From NCBI GenBank assembly GCA_050736615.1, contig JBOHWL010000282.1:1-37482 (forward strand): DNA of 37,482 nucleotides. Reading direction: 5' to 3'. Source of the DNA: JBOHWJ01 sp050736615 (GTDB lineage Bacteria > Desulfobacterota > Binatia > Binatales > Binataceae). A program made the translations under genes and the position numbers. Below the pieces are notes generated by a model that was given only the letters and a program-made list of their open reading frames with translations, was not told where the DNA came from and searched no databases. Positions 7,788-15,187 of the stretch are shown in pieces (the stretch's first letter is position 1; each line of letters opens with the position of its first letter).

Positions 7788-8498
7788 TCAAGCTATCCAG
7801 CCGCGTTGCCGGAATCTGATTTTTAGCTGCTCGGCAATCGCGTCGGCGGTCGCTTTAGCCCTTCCGTCGAGCGTGTTCTTGCCGCTTGCCTCGCCATAAA
7901 CCTTTATGCCGCCGACAACGATTAAGCCTATCGGATTGCCGGTCGCGATCGCGACCGCCGCGGGCGCGAACATTCCGGGCATCTTGTTACCGGAGGAGCT
8001 GAGCGTTCCTGAGCCGAGTCTACGCCAGCCGTGGCGCGTGACCGCGAAACCCTCCACAACTGTATCCATGTCCGAACTTCCCGAGCCGAGTCCGATCACA
8101 AAACGCTTGGCGGCGCTGCCGCCCTCGACCGAGACCAGATAACCGCGGAGTACGCCGCCGCCAACTTGCGGCACCGACGAAGGTAGTGCGTGTACGGCGG
8201 GAAGACCCATGGCCTGAATATCGGCAACCAGGTGATCGGCGATTAAAGCCCCCAGTTTGCGTCCAGTTTCTAGTTCTTCAGGAGTTGGCGGCGTACTCGG
8301 TGTAGTCATGTGGGCACCGATGGCGGAACCGGCGGGAATCCGGGCAGGATCGGCGATGAAGTCATACACCCAGATCTGGTTGGGCCGCGCGAGCCCTTGC
8401 TCCACCATCGGTGTTTGATTAGTGACCTTGGTGGAGGCGCATCCCGCCAGGACGGCCAGCGCGAAAAGCAATGCGAGGGTAAAAGCGCGAGATTTCAT
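7788..8498 (-). CDS. DUF4410-type lipoprotein
   Basis: A 236-residue exported lipoprotein with a lipobox LAG|C at C20 after a clear signal peptide. The body (QIWVYDFIADPA.., GRKLGALIADHLVADIQAMGLPA.., GGVLRGYLVSVEGGS..RFVIGLGSGSSDMDT.., GLIVVGG..YGEASG) fits the DUF4410 family of unknown function. I start at ATG 8498, just before the signal peptide; a frame open to 8543 adds 15 polar residues. It is transcribed alone. Palindromic site B (8695-8712) lies 197 bases upstream and may control it. Confidence 0.85.
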   Translation of the reverse strand: MKSRAFTLALLFALAVLAGCASTKVTNQTPMVEQGLARPNQIWVYDFIADPARIPAGSAIGAHMTTPSTPPTPEELETGRKLGALIADHLVADIQAMGLPAVHALPSSVPQVGGGVLRGYLVSVEGGSAAKRFVIGLGSGSSDMDTVVEGFAVTRHGWRRLGSGTLSSSGNKMPGMFAPAAVAIATGNPIGLIVVGGIKVYGEASGKNTLDGRAKATADAIAEQLKIRFRQRGWIA

Positions 8499-8694
8499 TC
8501 TATCTCTCCTGCCCGCTCGACTGTAATCTCCGCCACCTTTCACCGTACGACGATCTAAGCGTTACCAAATATCAGAAGTGCTCAACCCGCCCTCGTTTTG
8601 CTTTGGTTCCCGCGACCGGAAGATAACGGTCGCACGCCAATCGAAAGCGCGTGCTCGTTGGGTCGCTTACTAGCAGGAGTCAGCAGCGGAGGCT

Positions 8695-8712
8695 ATCGGA
8701 CATTAGTCCTAT
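8695..8712. promoter_or_regulatory. Palindromic DosR-like operator, site B
   Basis: ATCGGACATTAGTCCTAT matches the consensus ATCGGACTWWAGTCCKAT at all but one position. It sits between the 3' end of the response-regulator gene and the DUF4410 lipoprotein, 197 bases upstream of the latter, both on the minus strand. Confidence 0.55.
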
Positions 8713-8803
8713 CCCCTCGCTATTTTGTCTTATGGGAGCGCCCATTTTGGATGCGAAATCCGCGCGGAACTCTGAACGGCACCCGTCCTCACTGGCATGA
8801 TTT

Positions 8804-9499
8804 TCAGGTCGGAAACCGGCCTCTCGCGTGCGAGAAGTCGCAACCGTGCGGTCTGACGCCGAGGCGTTCCGCCATGATGACCAGATCAGCCAGCGAATCG
8901 GCCCTCATCTTGCGCATTACTTGGCCGCGATGCTGTTTGACGGTCTTTTCGGCAATACCGATATGCGCGGCGATCTGCTTGTTCAGTAAACCGGCGGAGA
9001 CGAGGGATAACACCTCGCGCTCGCGAGGGGTCAGAGCCTCGTAGCCAATCCGCAGGCTGCGGGAAACCGCCTGCGCCGCCATAGACTCGCCGCAACTATG
9101 TATGGCGCGGCCAATCGCTTCCAGCAAGACATCACACGTGATGGGCTTTTCGAGAAAATCCACCGCACCCGCCTTCATTGCGGTCACGGTGGCAGGAACG
9201 TCACCAGCGCCGGTGACGAATATCAGGGAGAGGTGCGGCAACCGCTCGCGAACCGCTCTTTGCAGATCGAGGCCGTCAAATTCGGGCATCCGCAGATCCG
9301 ACACGACACAGCTCACATGCGAGCACCCGGAGCTGAAAAGAAAGTCTCGAGCTGAAGCGAATGCAAGGGGTTCGTAACCGCCGGTCGCGACCATGCGCGT
9401 CAAAGATTTGAGTGCCGACGCGTCGTCATCTATGACGGCGACTTTCGCGGCGCCGTTCTCTCTGATTGAGGGATAAAAAGCAGCGCCTTCAGTCCGCAT
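8804..9499 (-). CDS. FixJ/NarL-class response regulator
   Basis: A DNA-binding response regulator of 231 residues. Receiver domain about 18-135: acidic pocket D24-D26, phospho-acceptor D68 in VVSDLRMP, switch T96 (FVTGAGD) and K118 (LEKP). LuxR-type helix-turn-helix about 154-211 (LTPREREVLSLVSAGLLNKQIA..GIAEKTVKQHRGQVMRKM). The FVTGAGDVP..AMKAGAVDFLEKP pattern is that of the FixJ subfamily. Its start overlaps the stop of the kinase gene by 11 bases, so they form one operon and presumably a cognate pair. It is the best local candidate to bind the six palindromes; that is inference. Confidence 0.95.
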   Translation of the reverse strand: MRTEGAAFYPSIRENGAAKVAVIDDDASALKSLTRMVATGGYEPLAFASARDFLFSSGCSHVSCVVSDLRMPEFDGLDLQRAVRERLPHLSLIFVTGAGDVPATVTAMKAGAVDFLEKPITCDVLLEAIGRAIHSCGESMAAQAVSRSLRIGYEALTPREREVLSLVSAGLLNKQIAAHIGIAEKTVKQHRGQVMRKMRADSLADLVIMAERLGVRPHGCDFSHARGRFPT

Positions 9500-10808
9500 T
9501 GGTCATCCCGGTCGGAAGAATGATTTTGAACGTCACGCCTTGGTCTTCGTTTGGGGCGATTAACAATCGGCCGCGATGGCCTTCGACGATCGTTCGCGTG
9601 ATTGAAAGTCCGATTCCAAGCCCACCGCGCTTGGTTGTAAAGAACGGATCGAAAATCTTCTGCATGGTGTCGGCCGCTATTCCCTTGCCGGAATCCCGAA
9701 CTGACACCATGACCTGGTCACATCCCGGGGTACTCGCTTCGAGCCGCACCTCGCGAACCCCGCTTTCCTTTGCCGCAACGGCTTCAAACGCATTCAACAC
9801 GAGATTAATGATAGCCTGCTGCAATTGGACGCGATCGCCCACAACCGCGGGGAGCCGCTGGTCGGCTGCGAATTCAAACTTGATGTTGTGAATACGGGCA
9901 TCGTGACCGACCAAGCGGCCAGTCTCAGAGACGACTTCGGCCACGTCCAGGACTTCCTGTTTCAGCGCATCCCGTCGAAACATCGCACGCAGCCGTTTTA
10001 TGATATCGCTGGCACGCAGGTCATCCCGGACGACGTCCGCGACGGCAGCCCGTATCTCATCAAGATCGAGAGTTTCGCTTTCCAGTAAGCTTTGTATTGC
10101 CTGGGCGTTGCCGAGGATCGCGCTCAGAGGCTGGTTGAGTTCGTGTGCCAGAGAAGCAACCAACTCACCCATCGTATTGACGCGCGATAGATAAGTCAGT
10201 TCAGTGCGGAGTCGCAGCGACTCGCGCTCGACGCGCCTTCGCTCCAGCGCATAACCGAGGATTTCGGCGACTTCATGCAAGCGCCTCACGTCGGTCGCGG
10301 TCCAGCGGCGCTGGCGGTAAATGGTGGCGAAGCCCACCGCACCCACCACGGTGCCCGCAAACATCGTCGGTATGGTGACGTTCGATTTTGGCAGAAAACG
10401 ACCTAACCGCGCGATGTCGCCCGTCGCCTCCGCCGGCAGTTCGTCCACGCTGGAATAGACTAGCGGTTCGCCAGAGAGCATCCGCTCGCGAAGCCAAACC
10501 AGGATTTTATTCGGATCCATTGGCGGGCTCATCATCTGATCTTTCTTGCGAGCCCATCCATGGGTGAACGCTCCGCGGCCGGTGTCGGGATCGATCTCGG
10601 CAACCGTGGTTCGGTCTAGATCGAAGATCTCCGCGACCCGTTTCAGCCAGGCGTTAACTTCGCCATCGACTTGATCCAACGGTGCGCGCACGAACGCGCG
10701 TAACATCTCCGCGATAAAACTGTGAAAGTATTCGTCGTCAGGGGCGCCACGAGAAACTATGGCGAATTCACGCTTGCCGCCCGTGGCCTTGACCAATCGC
10801 CTTTTCAT
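9489..10808 (-). CDS. GAF-domain sensor histidine kinase
   Basis: A 439-residue kinase. Residues about 45-190 form a GAF-like sensory domain (VNAWLKRVAEIFDLDRTTVAEI...TIPTMFAGTVVGAVGFATI), then a HisKA dimerisation helix with phospho-acceptor H222 in LAHELNQPLSAILGNAQA. The HATPase domain follows, with N339, G1 box DSGKGI (372-377) and G2 box GGLGIGLS (396-403). There is no signal peptide or membrane helix, so it senses a cytoplasmic signal. I recognise no haem ligand with confidence. I chose ATG 10808, preceded by GGTGGGG; an in-frame ATG at 10883 would add 25 residues. Confidence 0.93.
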   Translation of the reverse strand: MKRRLVKATGGKREFAIVSRGAPDDEYFHSFIAEMLRAFVRAPLDQVDGEVNAWLKRVAEIFDLDRTTVAEIDPDTGRGAFTHGWARKKDQMMSPPMDPNKILVWLRERMLSGEPLVYSSVDELPAEATGDIARLGRFLPKSNVTIPTMFAGTVVGAVGFATIYRQRRWTATDVRRLHEVAEILGYALERRRVERESLRLRTELTYLSRVNTMGELVASLAHELNQPLSAILGNAQAIQSLLESETLDLDEIRAAVADVVRDDLRASDIIKRLRAMFRRDALKQEVLDVAEVVSETGRLVGHDARIHNIKFEFAADQRLPAVVGDRVQLQQAIINLVLNAFEAVAAKESGVREVRLEASTPGCDQVMVSVRDSGKGIAADTMQKIFDPFFTTKRGGLGIGLSITRTIVEGHRGRLLIAPNEDQGVTFKIILPTGMTNAD

Positions 10809-10961
10809 GCCCCACCCGGCGCGAGAATAGTCGAAAATGCTTATCGGCGCCACCGCTGGCAATGTGAATCTACATCGCCGCATATTTCGCTATTGTCCCG
10901 GACAACGGATGCCTGGCTGCCGATCAACGACTCCCGAAACCCAATGCTCTCTGAAATGTTT

Positions 10962-11342
10962 TCATTGTTCTTTTCGAGCCAACGCGTTGCCGAGCGCCGC
11001 GATTAGCACCTCGCGTTGGAACGGCTTGTAGAGCACTGCCGCCACGTCCATCGTCCGCACCAATTTATGCGTGGCCTCGTCGGTTGCGCCCGTAATCAGC
11101 ACAGTCGGCAGTTCGCAACCGGACGCGGCAAGGACCCTACAAAGCTCGATCCCATTCATCTCGGGCAAATGAACGTCCACCAACAAACAAGCTTCGGATT
11201 TTGGAAGCACACTCTCGAGTACGGCACTGGGCCGGTCGAATGCGACAACGTCAAATCCCGCACCGAGAATCAACCGGCGGACCGCGCGCAGAACTGAAGG
11301 GTCATCCTCAACGAGAATCACCAAGCGCTTGCGGTTGGTCAT
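10962..11342 (-). CDS. Single-domain receiver protein (CheY/FixJ-like)
   Basis: A 126-residue stand-alone receiver: acidic pocket E12-D13-D14, phospho-acceptor D56 in LLVDVHLPEMNG, T84 (VLITGATD) and K106 (LYKPF). It has no output domain. It is the first gene of the minus-strand set receiver-kinase-regulator, with about 150 bases to the chosen kinase start. Such proteins can act as phosphate sinks or compete with the DNA-binding regulator for the same kinase. Palindromic site C lies 65 bases before its start, suggesting control by its own pathway. Confidence 0.93.
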   Translation of the reverse strand: MTNRKRLVILVEDDPSVLRAVRRLILGAGFDVVAFDRPSAVLESVLPKSEACLLVDVHLPEMNGIELCRVLAASGCELPTVLITGATDEATHKLVRTMDVAAVLYKPFQREVLIAALGNALARKEQ

Positions 11343-11406
11343 GGGAAATCCACCGTTCGGATCGGGTACGCGAGCGGCACTCTATCTCAAGCGGACCCAT
11401 CTCGAT

Positions 11407-11424
11407 GTCAGACTTTGGTCCGAT
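11407..11424. promoter_or_regulatory. Palindromic DosR-like operator, site C
   Basis: GTCAGACTTTGGTCCGAT, a weaker match to the 18-bp consensus but with the same spacing. It lies between two divergent genes, 65 bases from the start of the receiver/kinase/regulator set and 152 bases from the DUF3313 lipoprotein, so it could serve both. Confidence 0.5.
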
Positions 11425-11528
11425 ACTCGCGCCGAACCAATTTCCAGATACTGTGTGCGCCCCTAATCAACGGGGATTTTCACACTCGCGGGCACCTGAG
11501 GCACTTTTGAAGCCGCCCACGTCGAGGC

Positions 11529-11574
11529 TCAGTGCTTTGGAGATTAAGTCGTCAGTGCTTTGGAGGTTAAGTCG
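11529..11574 (+). repeat. Tandem 23-bp duplication in a gene leader
   Basis: Two adjacent 23-base units, TCAGTGCTTTGGAGATTAAGTCG (split: TCAGTGCTTTGG then AGATTAAGTCG) and the same with GGTTAAG, differ at one position. The second copy ends one base before the ATG at 11576. Each unit carries a GGAG, so the ribosome-binding region has been duplicated. Confidence 0.85.
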
Positions 11575-11575
11575 G

Positions 11576-12316
11576 ATGATTAGCAAAGGAAGATGTAAAG
11601 TCTCAATTGCGCTTGCAGGATTGCTGGCGGGCCTGGGTATAGTCATCGCCGGCTGCGCCAAAACCATCTCCGCCCAACCCGGAGTCGTAAGCAGCGTTGA
11701 GAGTGGCACGTCGCCGGCAATAACCGGATTTTTCGGCAGCGACGCCGCCCTGCTTCAGCCTGGTCAGGAAGGCCAAGCCGCGATGGTTTACGTCAACCCC
11801 AACGTGCAATGGAAACAGTACGAAAAAATACTGGTCGAGCCCGTCCAATTCTGGGACGACCCGGACACCAAGGTCTCCCTGGAGAATCAGCGTGTCTTGA
11901 CCGATTATCTTCACAATCAGCTTAAGACTGAGTTGGAGAAAAATTTTACCCTGGTTAATCAAGGCGGCCCGGGCGTGATTCAACTGCAAGTCGCGCTGAT
12001 CAATGCTTCGGCTTCCACCCCCGGCTTGCGTACGGTGTCGGTTCTGGTACCTCAAGCGCGCATTCTCACGGCCGGCGCCTCACTTGCCACAGGCAGTTAC
12101 GCATTTGCAGGCTCGGCTGAGGCCGAAATGAAGGCAACTGATGCGTCAACCGGTCAGTTGCTCGCCGCAGGTGTCGATAAGCGTTCCGGCGGAATGGCGC
12201 TGACTTCGGGCTTTCAAGGAACATGGGGTGACGCGCGGAATGCCATGGATTACTGGGCGGAACGCATCTCGAACCGCTTACTCGCGTTGCAGGGGCGACA
12301 ACCGGCAGCAGGGTAG
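11576..12316 (+). CDS. DUF3313-type lipoprotein
   Basis: A 246-residue exported lipoprotein: signal peptide 1-26 and lipobox IAG|C at C27. The body (GFFGSDAALLQPG....MVYVNPNVQWKQYEKILVEPVQFWDD, then LTDYLHNQLKTELEKNF, and a C-terminal DYWAERISNRL) matches the DUF3313 family of unknown function. I start at ATG 11576, next to the signal peptide and directly after a duplicated leader; the frame is open back to 11201 but that part lies antisense to the receiver gene. Site C lies 152 bases upstream. Confidence 0.87.
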   Translation: MISKGRCKVSIALAGLLAGLGIVIAGCAKTISAQPGVVSSVESGTSPAITGFFGSDAALLQPGQEGQAAMVYVNPNVQWKQYEKILVEPVQFWDDPDTKVSLENQRVLTDYLHNQLKTELEKNFTLVNQGGPGVIQLQVALINASASTPGLRTVSVLVPQARILTAGASLATGSYAFAGSAEAEMKATDASTGQLLAAGVDKRSGGMALTSGFQGTWGDARNAMDYWAERISNRLLALQGRQPAAG

Positions 12317-12587
12317 CCGTCGCATTGGTGATCCACCAGCATTACTCATCTTTCCGACCGGCTCTACGCAGTAGCAACCGCATCAGCGTAGTGATGGTGC
12401 GACAATGCGAAAAGCTCCTGATGCTCAAGGCACAGCTCATATCAGCTTTGATTGTCCGCTTACTCGCGATTCTTCCCATGTTTGCAAGCGGGCAGACGCA
12501 AGCAATCTCGACACCCCACAGTGCATCACGCGGATCGCAGAGCGGCCAGTCCCTGACGGAGGTGAACAACGAGCGCGGTATTGCCAA
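12317..12587. other. Intergenic stretch, no assigned gene
   Basis: Convergent spacer between the DUF3313 lipoprotein and the DUF4239-like gene. A plus-strand frame with a signal-peptide-like start (ATG 12421) runs from here into the antisense of the next gene; I did not accept it. Confidence 0.4.
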
Positions 12588-13460
12588 TCACCGTGGCCGT
12601 TGCGGAGGCGCGATCGCCTTATGCAACGGCAAGCTTATATCCGCCTTTGACGATCCGGCCGGTCCAGTGGGTCTCAGTAACGCTCGCGAATTGACATCGA
12701 CGCGCATTGACGAGACCAAGCGTTCCATCGGCTCCTGGCTTGTCCGAACGAATCCTTGTTGCGGTTGATTGAGGTCGAGCGTGACAAAAATCGCCATACT
12801 TACCAGAAAAACGAAGCACAACGAGCCAGCTACTTCGTAGTTATCGGTGCTCCCTTGCTGGCGGCCAATAAGTAATGCGGTGATAAGCGCGCTGGCCACC
12901 AGAAGAACCACGATGCTCGGCGGCAGACGGTCCCTGATGGCAGAGAGCCGGACTGCCTGTTTGCTGCTGACCTCATTAAGATCATTCGCAAGCGGGACCG
13001 CGATCGGCGTGCCATCCGCTAATGCCCGTCCGACAAGTTGCGTCATCTGGTCCTGCAAGCGGTCGAATCTGAAGAGTGCCTCCTCCAGTTTGGCATTGTC
13101 CAGGCGGGTGCGAGGCAGATCGAGCCGAAGTTGCGCATATTGCTGGATAATCGATCGCAACTCGGTGCGCGTCGGCTCCCTCAGGAGCCCCGCACACGTG
13201 TAAAAGTCGCCGATCGCATTACTGTCCGCCACGACCGCCAGCCGGCGTTCATCGTGTTTGGCGATTGATGTGCCGAAGGCAAAGGCGATGAGCAGACCCA
13301 TCAGCGCGATGCTTGCGTCATCGAACTTCGATAACTTCACGCGGCCTTTGCGCCCGAGTCTGTGGCCCAGCAATCTACCCGCCTGCCACGCGGCGATAAT
13401 GGCGATGGCAATAGTTATAGTCGCAAAGCGGTTATTCAGCGTGTCCAAAATGGTGTCCAT
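12588..13460 (-). CDS. DUF4239-like membrane protein
   Basis: A 290-residue inner-membrane protein with two N-terminal helices (about 12-30 and 50-66) and two C-terminal ones (about 181-200 and 210-228) around a soluble helical middle. The block FDDASIALMGLLIAFAFGTSIAKHDERR..VVADSNAIGDFY, then RDRLPPSIVVLLV, and LDLNQPQQGFVRTSQEPM is the pattern of DUF4239 (bestrophin-like) proteins, whose function is unknown. The last 50 residues are not conserved-looking, so the true stop region may be degenerate. Transcribed alone; no palindrome was noticed upstream. Confidence 0.8.
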   Translation of the reverse strand: MDTILDTLNNRFATITIAIAIIAAWQAGRLLGHRLGRKGRVKLSKFDDASIALMGLLIAFAFGTSIAKHDERRLAVVADSNAIGDFYTCAGLLREPTRTELRSIIQQYAQLRLDLPRTRLDNAKLEEALFRFDRLQDQMTQLVGRALADGTPIAVPLANDLNEVSSKQAVRLSAIRDRLPPSIVVLLVASALITALLIGRQQGSTDNYEVAGSLCFVFLVSMAIFVTLDLNQPQQGFVRTSQEPMERLVSSMRVDVNSRALLRPTGPAGSSKADISLPLHKAIAPPQRPR

Positions 13461-13528
13461 TGATCTTTTTCCTTACGCATGTTTCAACCGTCGCAACCAG
13501 TGAAGGAACCTCCGCACAAGTCTCATCT

Positions 13529-13620
13529 GTCATTCGGAGCGAGCGAGAAATCCCGAAAATCCGCTCTTTTCCTTCGTTAATCCTGGATTCCTTACTACGC
13601 GGACTCCGTTCGAAACGACA
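13529..13620. repeat. Family 1 hairpin repeat, copy 2 (degenerate)
   Basis: TGTCATTCGGAGCGAGCGAGAAATCCCG at the left (first 13 bases are the arm) and a matching TTCGAAACGACA at the right, about 92 bases in all. It is a decayed copy of the element at 1670, lying between the DUF4239-like gene and the beta-barrel gene. Confidence 0.7.
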
Positions 13621-13675
13621 CCGTGGGTCACCTGAAGTGACTGAGCTGAACCAGGGAGTATGAGTTTGGGATTGT

Positions 13676-14584
13676 TCAGAATTCCACTTTTGGCAGCAAC
13701 CGGCTTATTTGAAAGCTCAAGGTGAATTTTTCCGTTCGTGTGGAAAACTGCCCGTAAACCATCCATTCACCGGACACTGAAGTGTCCAATGAGTAACCTT
13801 GCGAGAGTTTCCAGACTTTGCCGGCCCCAGCGCTTATCGGTATTGTCGTCGATGTATTATGGCGGAGGTTGAAGGCCAAAATGGCGTCGCTCGATTTCAG
13901 ATAGTACCCGTCTCCGAGCTGATAACTAATCATCGGCTGGAACGATATCGATGTCACGGGAGCGGAGTGCGATGAGGTGTATGCAAAAGACGTCCCCTGC
14001 TGGACAAGACCAGCCAGATTCAGACTCTGAATGCCGCGATACGAAAAACCCAATGCGGGTCCCATTTGCCACGCGCCTTGGCCGGCTTTTTCGGTGGTCG
14101 AGGTGGGAAGGACAAAGTATGGGCCAAACCCCCAGCGGAAATTGATTTCTCGCGGGTTCGGCCATGGCGCGACCAAAAGATCCAACAATTGCATGTCGTC
14201 GTAACCGGTCACGGTCGCTGGACCTCCGCCCTCCGCTTTCGTCACGATCCTAAAAGTCAATCGGAGGAGTTGCGGAAAGGGGATCAGCGTGGATGGAAAG
14301 ATCGCGAGGATCGGCCTGATCTGCAAAGCGTTCGGCTGAGCTCTGCTGCCGTATTCGTCCGACGTATAGGAATCCTTGATCTGTACCTGTGTGAGAGTTG
14401 CGGTTGGATCGTATTCTCGCTCCGCTAAAGATCCGTCGGAGTCTGGTTTGCCGGCGAACGTCTGCTGCGCGAGAGCTACGGAATGAAACCAGAACGGCAC
14501 GGCAATGGCGAAGACAATCGCGGACCAGACCGTAGTCCGGTATGCAGTCTTGACTTCAGCCAATGCGGATCCTGAATCGCGCAC
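13676..14584 (-). CDS. Outer-membrane beta-barrel protein
   Basis: A 302-residue exported protein with a signal peptide (hydrophobic stretch about 19-38, likely cleaved after ALAQ). The mature part has alternating short strands rich in aromatic and glycine residues (INFRWGFGPYFVLPTST, GAWQMGPALGFSYRG, SISFQPMISYQLGDGYYL) and ends in phenylalanine, all features of a beta-barrel. It resembles the transporter/phenol-MetA-like porin group, but I cannot name a substrate. Two palindromic sites (14728 and 14790) lie 144 and 206 bases upstream. Confidence 0.75.
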   Translation of the reverse strand: MRDSGSALAEVKTAYRTTVWSAIVFAIAVPFWFHSVALAQQTFAGKPDSDGSLAEREYDPTATLTQVQIKDSYTSDEYGSRAQPNALQIRPILAIFPSTLIPFPQLLRLTFRIVTKAEGGGPATVTGYDDMQLLDLLVAPWPNPREINFRWGFGPYFVLPTSTTEKAGQGAWQMGPALGFSYRGIQSLNLAGLVQQGTSFAYTSSHSAPVTSISFQPMISYQLGDGYYLKSSDAILAFNLRHNTSTTIPISAGAGKVWKLSQGYSLDTSVSGEWMVYGQFSTRTEKFTLSFQISRLLPKVEF

Positions 14585-14727
14585 TCCCCCGAAAACGTTT
14601 CATACGCTCGCCTCAACACTTCGCCTAATCCGAACCCTTAATCGAGTTCGCTATGCCGGTCGAAGCAGCAAGAAAACGCTTTAACGACGTTTCAGCGAAT
14701 ACCTATCAGTAGCCGTATCGGCAAAAT

Positions 14728-14745
14728 ATCGGACTTTAGTCGTAT
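14728..14745. promoter_or_regulatory. Palindromic DosR-like operator, site D1
   Basis: ATCGGACTTTAGTCGTAT; the left arm is perfect and the right arm has one change from GTCC. It lies 144 bases upstream of the beta-barrel gene and 443 bases upstream of the sulfatase. Confidence 0.6.
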
Positions 14746-14789
14746 TGCTTTTCGCGGCTTGGTTCCCCTGCACAAATTGCCCACGCGAA

Positions 14790-14807
14790 ATAGGACTAAG
14801 GTCTTAT
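14790..14807. promoter_or_regulatory. Palindromic DosR-like operator, site D2
   Basis: ATAGGACTAAGGTCTTAT, the partner of D1. The centre-to-centre distance of 62 bases is close to six helical turns, so bound proteins would lie on the same face of the DNA. Confidence 0.55.
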
Positions 14808-15187
14808 TTTCCCGCCCGGTGTGAACATGCTTGAATCGGGCGCATTCGATAATCGCGCATCGGTGACTGGTTCAGTTGCTGACTCGATATGACGAATTCG
14901 CGGCGAATGCGACTCCGTCCGGCCAGCAATTGATGTTTAGTATCAGTCTGGCGGGGAATCCCTGGGGATGAGTTTGAGAGAGCAACTCGTTCTGACTTGA
15001 CTTAATGGCAAATTAGCAGCGCCTGACAAACCAGAAAACCGAAGCAAAGAAGAGGCTCTTCATTTTCGTCCGCTACATTCGACTGCGCAAAGGCGAGGCG
15101 TGCCGCCGGAATTAAAGCCGAACGGAACACTAATCCTGATTCAGAGCGTGCCGGCGTCAGTTTCAAGAGACCAGAAAAAGAAAGACG

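Larger units (their letters stand above)
14585..15187. other. 603-bp divergent intergenic region
   Basis: No gene seen. This is the shared upstream region of the beta-barrel gene (minus) and the arylsulfatase (plus). It carries two DosR-like palindromes 62 bases apart, the only place in the window with a pair. Confidence 0.6.

Noticed and set aside
12325..12768. Plus-strand frame with a signal-peptide-like start at 12421
   Set aside because: It runs 180 bases antisense into the DUF4239-like gene and has no recognisable mature domain. It is possible but unsupported.
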